From: Verrucomicrobiota bacterium
GTDB taxonomy: Bacteria > Verrucomicrobiota > Kiritimatiellia > SS1-B-03-39 > UBA6053
Assembly (NCBI GenBank): GCA_020831635.1
Contig: JAFIGC010000026.1
Coordinates: 1-49,899, forward strand
Direction: 5' to 3'
Length of the DNA: 49,899 bases
Each line of letters opens with the position of its first letter. Position 1 is the first letter of the stretch. This document shows positions 40,355-47,794 of the stretch, piece by piece. A model generated the notes under the pieces. That model had not been told where the DNA came from, did no database searches, and worked only from the letters and a program-made list of their open reading frames with translations. The position numbers and the translations under genes were made by a program.

Positions 40355-41028
40355 GTTTTCCTGCGCATGACTTTGGCAAGGATGCCGATCCCCAGCAGCG
40401 CCATGAGGGCCACGGAAGGTTCGGGGATGGCTTCAAGTGTCCCCGAGAAGGTTATCCCGCCCGTATCACCGCCTGCAAAGTAGTTGACGATGCGAAAAGT
40501 ACCGCCAGAAGTGATGCCGGTTGCTCCATCCGCGCGGGTGTCCGAGAGGGCAATGATTCGGAATTCAACTTCATCGGTCAAGTTTGCGAGATTCAGTTGG
40601 ATGTCGGAATTCAGGAAGTTGATTCCCGACTGCGTGAAGGTGTAGAGTGTCGAAGTGAAATTATCGCCGCTGTAGACCAGACCCAGATCGCCCGGGCCCG
40701 TATTGGAGGAACGCGTGCCGATTTTCAGATTTGTAATGTTTGCGAAATAGCCGGAATCGACTTCAAATCGAAATGAAAAATAATCTTCGCTGGGATCTAG
40801 CGCATCCCAACCGTTAGAACTGATGGAATTACCGGCGCTTGTTGCACCGATGCCGGGTCCACGATCCACAATGGGGCCGCTGACCAGAAGAGAGGTGGAT
40901 GTGCCCGCAGTGGACGTTTGATCCCCCGGTTCGCCGGCAAAGTCATAATTCACTGCGAATGGAGAAGCCGATGCCAAAGCTCCGGCCAGCCCGAGGGCTG
41001 TTCTCAGTAACAATAATTTCGTTTTCAT
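40348..41028 (-). CDS. PEP-CTERM exported protein
   Basis: The 226-residue protein has a signal peptide (KTKLLLLRTALGLAGALASA) and a beta-rich middle typical of PEP-CTERM proteins (YDFAGEPGDQTST, DYFSFRFEVDSGYFANITNL). The end has the sorting signal: A-I-P-E-P-S, one hydrophobic helix (VALMALLGIGILAKV) and Arg-Arg-Lys. PEP-CTERM proteins are trimmed by an exosortase and go to the surface or extracellular matrix; no exosortase is in the window. The 3' end overlaps the convergent giant gene by 7 bp. Confidence 0.88.
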   Translation of the reverse strand: MKTKLLLLRTALGLAGALASASPFAVNYDFAGEPGDQTSTAGTSTSLLVSGPIVDRGPGIGATSAGNSISSNGWDALDPSEDYFSFRFEVDSGYFANITNLKIGTRSSNTGPGDLGLVYSGDNFTSTLYTFTQSGINFLNSDIQLNLANLTDEVEFRIIALSDTRADGATGITSGGTFRIVNYFAGGDTGGITFSGTLEAIPEPSVALMALLGIGILAKVMRRKTQ

Positions 41029-41312
41029 GTTTGTGCTCTTTTTTGAATTCGCCCTGATGGACGTGTGGACTTTTCGTCATGTTTGCTTGGAACCCCGTTG
41101 CGGGGAGCGTTTGATATGTAGAATCTTATAGGGTGTCCCAGCTTTTTTCCAGCAAGAAAACGGTTCGTTATTGGTTATGAGCCTTAATGAATTCAAACAA
41201 CCACATAAATGTATGTAATATATTGTTTCTATACATTAATGTATGTGCACCCAATTGGAAACAAAGGTGATTTCCGCTTTTTTCAAGGGTGGCGATGTAG
41301 TAGACTTCAGGG

Positions 41313-41960
41313 ATGAATTTGAAATCCCGACCCCATTCCGAAAAACCGTTTCCACGAAAGTCACGTGTTCTTTTGCTGCTAATCTTTGCCTGGACCATGG
41401 GCGCGCCGCTTTTCGCCGGGGAGGAGCCAACGGAAGAGGATCCTTGGGATCGCGCCCGGCGGGGTGGGGTGGTTTTGCTGATGCGTCACGCACAAACCGG
41501 CGCAAGTGGACGGGGGCCCATGGATCTGGAGGACCGCGGCACCCAACGGCTTTTGTCCCCGGATGGGGAACGACAAGCCGCCCAGATTGGACGGGTGTTA
41601 TCCGAAGAGGGCGTGGACACCGGGGTCGTCCGCTCCAGCCGCCTTTTCCGCGCTCGGGACACCGCCCGTCTGGCTTTTGGCGAATACGAGACCTGGGATG
41701 TGTTGGATGCCTTGGATGGACCCGGCGGTCCGCCACCCGCAGAACGCGACCGACAACTCAAAGAGCTGTTCGCGGGGATCGAAGGGGAGGGCAACGTGGT
41801 GCTGGTCACCCACTCTCCGAACGTCTCCCAAATCATCGGAATCGGCGCCGGCGAGGGCTGGGTGTTTGTGCTGGAGCCCGACGGGGAGGGCGGATTTCGC
41901 TTGGTCGGACGCCTGGATATCGAAGCCAAAGTCCGCGAACGCGGCCAGAATGGCCCATGA
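41313..41960 (+). CDS. Exported histidine phosphatase family protein
   Basis: The 215-residue protein has a signal peptide (RKSRVLLLLIFAWTMGAPLFA). The phosphatase core follows: VVLLMRHAQTG (phosphoacceptor His 59, R-H-A in place of R-H-G), LSPDGERQAAQIGRVL, VRSSRLFRARDTARLAFG and NVVLVTHSPNVSQI with the second His. The order is that of the SixA/phosphoglycerate-mutase-like histidine phosphatases. Being exported, it may be a phytase-like or periplasmic phosphatase; the substrate is unknown. It converges with the MEKHLA gene, which ends 15 bp downstream. Confidence 0.87.
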   Translation: MNLKSRPHSEKPFPRKSRVLLLLIFAWTMGAPLFAGEEPTEEDPWDRARRGGVVLLMRHAQTGASGRGPMDLEDRGTQRLLSPDGERQAAQIGRVLSEEGVDTGVVRSSRLFRARDTARLAFGEYETWDVLDALDGPGGPPPAERDRQLKELFAGIEGEGNVVLVTHSPNVSQIIGIGAGEGWVFVLEPDGEGGFRLVGRLDIEAKVRERGQNGP

Positions 41961-41974
41961 AACTCAAGGTCAAT

Positions 41975-42433
41975 TTAATCTTCCCCGCATGTCCGTTGCG
42001 GGACGGGGAAAGTGGCGGCTTGTCCGCAGGGGGCTCCTCCGGCATCCAACAAATTCCATACCGTGGCCTTTTCGATGAAAAAACGCTTGCCGGTACTGGA
42101 TACGCGCACGCCTGAATAGGCGTCGGTAAAGCCATTCTCCCGGACCTCGCGGAGAAGCGCCTCCCGTTCCGCGCGGGCCATGGGTTCGGCGGAAAAGCGA
42201 CTGGGCAGGCGGGTAAAGTCCTCCAAGGTCATTTCAAACAGGTCCAAGGCCGCGCGATTGGCATACATGAAAACGGGATCGTCCCGGGTATCGTGCGCGA
42301 CCACCACCTGATCCAATGCATAGAGGGCTCTCTCCAAATCCCGCCCCGTCAATTCCGGAGAAGCAACCAGATGCCGTCCGGTCCAGTGATGATAACTCTG
42401 GCAAATGATGGCCGGGAGATCGACGGTTTTCAT
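41975..42433 (-). CDS. MEKHLA-domain protein
   Basis: The 152-residue protein reads PVFMYANRAALDLFEMTLED, LPSRFSAEPMARAEREALL, GFTDAYSGVRVSSTGKRFFI and KATVWNLLDAGG. This is the MEKHLA domain (PF08670), a PAS-like ligand-binding fold named from plant HD-ZIP III proteins and found alone in bacteria, where its ligand is unknown. Length is normal for a stand-alone bacterial MEKHLA protein. The start at ATG 42433 gives the complete domain. It converges on the histidine phosphatase gene. Confidence 0.88.
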   Translation of the reverse strand: MKTVDLPAIICQSYHHWTGRHLVASPELTGRDLERALYALDQVVVAHDTRDDPVFMYANRAALDLFEMTLEDFTRLPSRFSAEPMARAEREALLREVRENGFTDAYSGVRVSSTGKRFFIEKATVWNLLDAGGAPCGQAATFPVPQRTCGED

Positions 42434-42628
42434 GGCATGGGGTTTTCCGAGCGTCGGAACGATTTTTCAGAGCCCTTCCGAGCGTCGGAAAACGGTTTTG
42501 GGCGGCTAGGCCTCAGGGTCATGCCCTTCGGGGGAATTCGGGGGGGAAAAGGCGCGCCAATCTCCGCATTGGCCGGGGCCGCGGGGGCGAATTTGGCTTG
42601 GAATTCCGCCTTAGGGCATCTCCTTGGC

Positions 42629-42838
42629 TCAGGCCTCCTGTTTTTTCTCTTCCAGCTCTTTTTTGTTTTTGCAACTGGTGTTGCCGCATATGGAACATTC
42701 CACTTTGTTGCCGCTGGCATCCACCACGGCGCCGCAGTGCTTGATGGGCTTGCGGCCCGAGAGGACGCCCACGGACATGCCGAGGACGCAAAGCAAAAGA
42801 ACGGCGAGAACAATTAAACCTAGAAATAGAAAGGGCAT
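42629..42838 (-). CDS. NqrM-like (DUF539-type) small membrane protein
   Basis: The 69 residues have one membrane helix (LFLGLIVLAVLLLCVLGMSVG), then VLSGRKPIKHCGAV and a Cys-rich end (ECSICGNTSCKNKK) with four Cys in all after the helix. This is the layout of NqrM, the factor that inserts iron for the Na+-translocating NADH:quinone reductase: a helix, a basic GRRPIKxSC stretch, then C-x-x-C. The tail here is more Lys/Glu-rich than usual. No nqr operon lies in the window. It ends the minus-strand block with the Pro/Glu-repeat protein just upstream (9 bp), so the two are probably co-transcribed. Confidence 0.7.
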   Translation of the reverse strand: MPFLFLGLIVLAVLLLCVLGMSVGVLSGRKPIKHCGAVVDASGNKVECSICGNTSCKNKKELEEKKQEA

Positions 42839-42847
42839 GTGGGTCTC

Positions 42848-43984
42848 CTATTGGGATTCTTCGGGGGAGGGTGCTGGTTCTGGATCGGTCTGATCCGATT
42901 GATCAGTCTGATCCGACTGATCCGTCGGATCAGACGGATCAGACGGATCGGTGGGCTCGGGCTCGGGCTCCGGCTCGGGCTCGGGTGCTGGCTCTGGCTC
43001 CGGCTCGGGCGCGGGCTCCGGCTCTGGCTCCGGCTCGGGCGCGGGCTCCGGCTCTGGCTCAGGCTCGGGCTCGGGTGCTGGCTCCGGTTCCGGCTCCTGT
43101 TCAGGTTCATTCGCGGCCAGGGTTTCCAAGTCCGTGGTGGATTCTTCGTCGACGGGTGCAGGGGGGGGGATGTCGGAGGCGGGGCGTTGGGCGGGATCCG
43201 CCGGAGCCGGGGGCGTTTCTTCGGCGGGGGCGGCGGTTTCTTCGGCTTTGAGACCGCTGATGGTGGGGAGGCCGCGGCGGTTGAGCCAGTTTTCGGTGCG
43301 CTCGGGCAGAACCGTGTAGATGACCGCGAACATGGCCCCACAGAACATGAGCACGAGGATGGTCATCATCAGGGCCATGCGGCGCTGGGACCGGCGCAGC
43401 ATTTTGTTGAGGCGTTCCTCGGAACGTTGGGCGCGTTCAAGCAAAAGTTGCGTGGTTTTGTCCATCGACAGCAGGGTGTCGTTGAAACGGTTGACGGATT
43501 CGCCCATGTTGCGGTGGTTGTCCAGACTGGTTTCCATCTGGTCGTGCATGAGCTTGAGCATTTCCGCGTGCTGTCCGGTGTAGTCGGCGAGTTGGCGGAC
43601 GCTGTCCACGGCTTCGGGCAGATTTTCGAGGGACTGCACGAGTTTTTTCTGAGCCCGCACCTGTTGGTCCATGTTTTCGCGAATGGCGCGGACGAGGGCG
43701 AGCACTTCCCGGGAACCGGATTCCATGGTGGTGATTTGCTTTTTCCGCCGCGCGGGCGGGCTGACCTTTTCCCACAGGGAATATTGGGGTGGTTCGACTT
43801 CTTTGACGGGAACGGGGTCCAATTCAGCCTCGTCATATTCGTCCGCCTCGTCGGTCGCGGATGCCTCATGCACTTGCGACGATGCGGGGATTTCCGGCAC
43901 GGCCGCGGGCGGGTCGAGTTCGGGGGTCTTGGCTTTTTTCGGGGGAATGGTTTCTTCTTCCGGGTTTGGATCTTCCAGGTTCAC
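42848..43984 (-). CDS. Membrane protein with coiled coil and Glu-Pro/Ala repeat tail
   Basis: The 378-residue protein has an acidic, Pro-rich N-terminus (about 1-70). A coiled-coil-like helix (about 85-205) contains [20 protein letters not shown]. One membrane helix follows (about 209-228, [19 protein letters not shown]), with a Pro/Ala/Glu-rich stretch after it. The C-terminus is built from (EP)n and PAPEPEP units (about 290-350), then DPSDPSD and SDQTDQ repeats. These repeats come from 9-bp and 12-bp tandem units at 42886-43112. The tail would be extended and may reach across the periplasm or cell wall, like TonB or other Pro-rich spacers. The NqrM-like gene follows 9 bp downstream. The function is unknown. 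Confidence 0.75.
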   Translation of the reverse strand: MNLEDPNPEEETIPPKKAKTPELDPPAAVPEIPASSQVHEASATDEADEYDEAELDPVPVKEVEPPQYSLWEKVSPPARRKKQITTMESGSREVLALVRAIRENMDQQVRAQKKLVQSLENLPEAVDSVRQLADYTGQHAEMLKLMHDQMETSLDNHRNMGESVNRFNDTLLSMDKTTQLLLERAQRSEERLNKMLRRSQRRMALMMTILVLMFCGAMFAVIYTVLPERTENWLNRRGLPTISGLKAEETAAPAEETPPAPADPAQRPASDIPPPAPVDEESTTDLETLAANEPEQEPEPEPAPEPEPEPEPEPAPEPEPEPEPAPEPEPEPAPEPEPEPEPEPTDPSDPSDPTDQSDQTDQSDQTDPEPAPSPEESQ

Positions 43985-44074
43985 GTGGGCTTCCTCGGGG
44001 GTTGACGTTCAGGTTATATTCAGCATAGTGGATTCGCCGGGATTCGCAAGTATTTACGCTCGCGGGCCCATTCC

Positions 44075-44186
44075 GAGTGCGGAGTGACGAGTGCGGAGTG
44101 CGGAGTGACGAGTGCGGAGTGCGGAGTCAACAGTCTGCAACCTTCAACTGGCAACCCACAACCGGAAACCTTCAACCAGCAACTCC
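44075..44186 (+). repeat. GAGTGCGG tandem and CAACCTTCAAC-type repeats
   Basis: 44075-44128 repeats GAGTGCGGAGTGAC-like units (reverse: CCGCACTC, as at 11964-11998 and 28548-28589). It passes directly into 44129-44186, a loose array of CAACCTTCAAC, CAACC and CAGCAAC units. Confidence 0.6.
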
Positions 44187-44274
44187 CAGTCCTGCATTTA
44201 TCCGGAATTTGGCTTGCCAGTTGGGGTATTGTTTCTGACAACTGATCAATATCTCTACTGAAAGGAGTCCTGCG

Positions 44275-44835
44275 ATGAAAAATTTGGAAAATCTTGGAGT
44301 TCGCATATTTTGCGCCCCTTTGGTCTGCCTTGTGCTTTGTATTGCCGGGCGAGGGCTGGGAGGGGAGCCGGGGGACAATATCTACCCCGGTATTGGCAAT
44401 ACCCGAAAGCAGATCGAAGCGCTTTTTGGCCCGGCCCTTGAAAAGCAAGTCATTGAGTATCGAAACAATGCGATTGCTTATAAACATGCGAGGAGGTTTG
44501 ATGATCATATTCTGGCCGTTCAGGTTTTATATCAGGAGGATCGGGCGGTGCACCTGACGCTCCATCGCGTCTCGCTCGATGGCGAAGAGAACCTCCCTTG
44601 GAAACCTGAACAGTTGCAACTATTGCGGGCGGCGTCCCGCCCTTCGCCATCCTGGCGAAAGATGGACGTTGACGGGGATCACAACGTGAGATTTGGTGGG
44701 ATTGTCATCTACGCGCCTCGGGAAGTTTATGTGGTTGAGATTCCAGAGCCCGAGTCTTGGATTGTGTATCACCATATTCCGCCCTCGCATCTTGTGCAGA
44801 TCAAACACAGTGATTTTTATAGAGTGGATCGTTAA
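44275..44835 (+). CDS. Exported hypothetical protein, 186 aa
   Basis: A clear signal peptide (IFCAPLVCLVLCIAGRG, cleavage near GLG-GEP) leads a mixed alpha/beta domain of 155 residues (GNTRKQIEALFGPALEKQVI, YVVEIPEPESWIVYHHIP). The segment NTRKQIEALFGP recalls SmpA/BamE-like small outer-membrane proteins, but the match is weak. AAAGGAG seven bases upstream of ATG 44275 supports the start. It lies alone between two repeat-rich spacers. I do not recognise the family. Confidence 0.7.
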   Translation: MKNLENLGVRIFCAPLVCLVLCIAGRGLGGEPGDNIYPGIGNTRKQIEALFGPALEKQVIEYRNNAIAYKHARRFDDHILAVQVLYQEDRAVHLTLHRVSLDGEENLPWKPEQLQLLRAASRPSPSWRKMDVDGDHNVRFGGIVIYAPREVYVVEIPEPESWIVYHHIPPSHLVQIKHSDFYRVDR

Positions 44836-45193
44836 ACATTCGGGATAGGGGAAAAGATCAAGGACCACCACTAATGTTTCATTTGACGTCTGCTCTTTTG
44901 AAACCTTTCGTGATTCCTTTTTCAGCCAAGAAAAGCACGAAATTTCACGAAAAGAATAAAGCCCCCCCATCTTGAGAACCTTTTTCGTGCCCTTTCGTGC
45001 CTTTCGTGGTTCTTCCATCATTTGAGGCCTGGTGGTCTGTCGAAGCCATCCGTGGTTTCAATGTAATTTCCTTCAATTGATAACCGGCTGTCACCGCCAG
45101 CAACCAACAACCCGCAACCAGCAACCAGCAACCTTCAACTGACAACTGCACAATTACCGTGACAGACGCATCTTTTTTTGGTGGGTAGGGAGA
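44836..45193. other. 358-bp spacer with CACGAAA arrays
   Basis: No gene is seen. 44912-44954 holds CACGAAA cores on both strands, with two on the plus strand in GCACGAAATTTCACGAAAAG. After a short spacer, 44980-45014 holds the same family on the minus strand (AACCACGAAAGG, CACGAAAGGG, CACGAAAAAG; cores 9 and 10 bp apart). 45099-45146 is a CAACC/CAGCAACC array. The dehydrogenase gene follows with its ribosome site in GTAGGGAGA. Confidence 0.65.
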
Positions 45194-46207
45194 ATGCCTT
45201 TTTCCGAATCGACTTTTTCAACTTCTTTTAGCGCCTGCAAGCGTATTTTCGTGGACTTCAAGTTGCCGGCGGGGGCTTTGGCGGCGCTCCGCGCGGGGAC
45301 GGAGGGGTATGCGTTGCTGTTTCCCGAGACGCCCGCGGATTCGGTTCTGCAGGTTGGCGGGGCGGACGCGGGGTTTGCTTCGGCGGAAATTGTGTTGGGT
45401 CAGCCGGATCCGGCGGCGGTGTTGGCTTCGGAGGCGGTGCGGTGGGTGCAGGTGACGTCTTCGGGCATCACGCGGTATGATACCCCGGAGTTTCGGGCGG
45501 GCGTGGCGGAAAAAGGGGTTGTGGTGTGCAACAGCGCCGCGGTGTATGCGGCGGCCTGCGCGGAACATGCGCTGGCGTTTCTGCTGGCGCAATCCCGCAA
45601 TCTGGTTCCTGCCCTGCAAACGGTGGCGTTTGCGGAGCCGGCGGATTGGCTGACGCATCGGAATGCCTGCGTTTCGTTGCGGGGTCAGACGATTCTCATT
45701 GTGGGATATGGCGCGATTGGCCGATGTCTTGCGGCTTATTTGAAGCCGTTCGGAATGCGGATTCTGGCTTGGCGACGGAACCCGGAGCCTGAGGCGTGGG
45801 TGACGTTTTTGCCGGATGAATCCGCTCTTGCAGAAGCCCTTGGCGAGGCGGATCATGTGATGAATATTCTTCCGGATAGCCCCGCCACGCGCCATTTTTT
45901 CGACGATGCGCGTCTGCGGCAGTGCCGTCCGGGCGCTGTTTTCTACAACATCGGACGGGGGGCGACGGTGGACCAGGAGGCCTTGGGCTTGGCCTTGCGG
46001 GAGAATCGCTTGGGGGCGGCGTGGCTGGATGTCACAGATCCTGAACCGTTGCCGGCGGACCATCCGCTGCGTCGGGAACCCCGCTGTTGGATCACCCCGC
46101 ATGTGGCCGGGGGGCATGCGGACGAGGCCCTGAGCCTGGTGCTGCATTTTCTTGATAACCTTCGACGCGCGGAACGCGGCGTCCCATTGATTAACCGGGT
46201 GATGTAA
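45194..46207 (+). CDS. D-2-hydroxyacid dehydrogenase
   Basis: The 337-residue protein is a complete D-isomer-specific 2-hydroxyacid dehydrogenase. The N-terminal substrate domain ends near NSAAVYAAACAEHALAFLLA. The NAD domain has ILIVGYGAIGRCLA, LAWRRNPEPE, then FYNIGRGATVDQEAL with the catalytic Arg, DVTDPEPLPADHPL with Glu, and WITPHVAGGHAD with His. The Arg-Glu-His set is intact. These enzymes reduce 2-keto acids (glyoxylate, hydroxypyruvate and others) with NAD(P)H. It is followed 22 bp later by a sulfatase, so the two form an operon. No signal peptide is evident. Confidence 0.92.
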   Translation: MPFSESTFSTSFSACKRIFVDFKLPAGALAALRAGTEGYALLFPETPADSVLQVGGADAGFASAEIVLGQPDPAAVLASEAVRWVQVTSSGITRYDTPEFRAGVAEKGVVVCNSAAVYAAACAEHALAFLLAQSRNLVPALQTVAFAEPADWLTHRNACVSLRGQTILIVGYGAIGRCLAAYLKPFGMRILAWRRNPEPEAWVTFLPDESALAEALGEADHVMNILPDSPATRHFFDDARLRQCRPGAVFYNIGRGATVDQEALGLALRENRLGAAWLDVTDPEPLPADHPLRREPRCWITPHVAGGHADEALSLVLHFLDNLRRAERGVPLINRVM

Positions 46208-46229
46208 CCCAAACCTGAAAGACAAAACC

Positions 46230-47738
46230 ATGAAACCCAATATTCTTTTTCTGATTTCCGACCAACAACGCGCGGACACCCTCGGGGTGTTGAATCCGGC
46301 TATTTGCACGCCGAATTTCGACCGTTTGGCGGAGGCGGGCACACTGTTCACCCGGGCGTATCCGCCCACGCCGGTCTGTCTGCCTTGTCGGGGGGCGTTG
46401 TTGAGCGGGCGCTACCCTTCCGCCTCGGGGGCGATGCACAATTTCACCTGTCTGCGTCCGTCATTGCGTCCGATGGTGGCGGAGGTTTTTCGAGAGGGCG
46501 GATATTACACGCATATGATTGGGAAAAGTCATGTGAACCCCTGTCATGATCCGGAGAGTCCGGAAAGCGCGCCGCATATTCATGACCGGGAATATTTCAG
46601 GAAGTGGCATGGGCCCTGGTACGGGTTTGAACATGCGGATTTGAACATTGGGCACAGCACCGAGGCCCACGCCTGCGGGATGCATTTCGGGGTGTGGCTG
46701 GAGGATCGGGGTGTGGACACGGACCGGTATTTTGGTCATACGGCCTACGAGCAATACGGGGCCTGGGATTTGCCGGAGGAACATCACAATTCCGCCTGGG
46801 TGGCGGAAACGGTGATCGAGGGGATGAAACGGGCGAAGCGGGAGGGGAAACCGTTTTACATCAGTGGCAATTTCCAGGATCCGCACAATCCGTGCATGGT
46901 GCCGGAGCCTTGGGCCTCGATGTACGATCCCAAGGACATGCCGGCATTCGGATTCAAGCCGGGGGAACCGGAATGCTTTGCCGACAAGCCGCCGTTTTAT
47001 GCGGAAATTTTGAAGACGGAGGGTCCGTATGCGGCGAAATACAGCGAGGGACCTTCGGGGCCGACCAACGCGGCGCATTTGCGGTTCGATGAACGGCAGA
47101 CGCGGGAAAATGCGGCCGCTTATTATGGGATGGTGAGCTTGATGGACCATCACGTGGGTCGCATTCTCGATGCCTTGGAGGAGATGGGCGAGATGGAAAA
47201 CACGATCGTGGTGTTTACTTCGGACCACGGGGAGTTTCTGGGGGATCACGGCTTGTGGTGGAAGGAACTGTATCCGTATGAGGAGGGGTTGCGGGTGCCG
47301 CTGTTGGTGAGTTGGCCGGGGCATGTGCCCGCCGGACGTCAGTGCGAGGGTCTGCAAGGGCTGGTGGATTTCGCGCCCACGTGGCTGGCGCTGGCGGGGA
47401 TGGACCTGGTGCAAGAATTCCAGGGGGTGGATCAATCGGCGGTTTGGCTGGGGGAAACGGAGAAGGTTCGGGAGGGGATTGTCGTGGAGGACCGTCCCCA
47501 CGACGCGGCGTTCAATCAGCGGATTTATATCACCGACCGCTACAAACTGGTGGCGTACGCCAATCCGGACTGGGGCGAATTGTATGACATGCGCGAGGAC
47601 CCGCATCAGGTACAAAACCTGTGGAAAAATCCGGCGCATGCGGACTTGCGTTTTCGTTTGCTACAGGCCTTGCTGACCGAAGAGATGAACCGGAACGCCC
47701 CCTATCGTGGAGACTACCCCAAGGATGCGCAACATTAG
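46230..47738 (+). CDS. Sulfatase, CLPCR type
   Basis: The 502-residue protein is a type I sulfatase: LISDQQRADTLGV with metal Asp 11, formylglycine motif C50-L-P-C-R54 in PTPVCLPCRGALLSGRYPSA, GKSHVNP, DHGEFLGDHGLWWK and the end MREDPHQVQNLWKNPAHA. The Cys-Leu-Pro-Cys-Arg variant keeps the C-x-P-x-R rule. The FGly maturase is not in the window. It has no clear signal peptide. It is the second gene of the dehydrogenase-sulfatase operon and ends at a likely terminator shared with the coiled-coil gene on the other strand. Confidence 0.92.
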   Translation: MKPNILFLISDQQRADTLGVLNPAICTPNFDRLAEAGTLFTRAYPPTPVCLPCRGALLSGRYPSASGAMHNFTCLRPSLRPMVAEVFREGGYYTHMIGKSHVNPCHDPESPESAPHIHDREYFRKWHGPWYGFEHADLNIGHSTEAHACGMHFGVWLEDRGVDTDRYFGHTAYEQYGAWDLPEEHHNSAWVAETVIEGMKRAKREGKPFYISGNFQDPHNPCMVPEPWASMYDPKDMPAFGFKPGEPECFADKPPFYAEILKTEGPYAAKYSEGPSGPTNAAHLRFDERQTRENAAAYYGMVSLMDHHVGRILDALEEMGEMENTIVVFTSDHGEFLGDHGLWWKELYPYEEGLRVPLLVSWPGHVPAGRQCEGLQGLVDFAPTWLALAGMDLVQEFQGVDQSAVWLGETEKVREGIVVEDRPHDAAFNQRIYITDRYKLVAYANPDWGELYDMREDPHQVQNLWKNPAHADLRFRLLQALLTEEMNRNAPYRGDYPKDAQH

Positions 47739-47794
47739 GGGTCGGGGGCCGTTCGGGCGGAAGTGACGCGGGCCTTCCGCGTTCGACCCTATTT
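47739..47794. terminator. Likely bidirectional terminator
   Basis: Between two convergent genes, GGGTCG (47739-47744) pairs with CGACCC (47784-47789) outside a 7-bp stem, GCGGAAG (47757-47763) with CTTCCGC (47774-47780). On the plus strand it is followed by TATTTT. The coiled-coil gene's stop codon lies within the right arm. Confidence 0.5.

Noticed and set aside
42839-44005. 388-codon plus-strand Gly/Leu/Arg-rich frame
   Set aside because: It is the complement of the EP-repeat gene; the repeat has no stops in this frame by composition.
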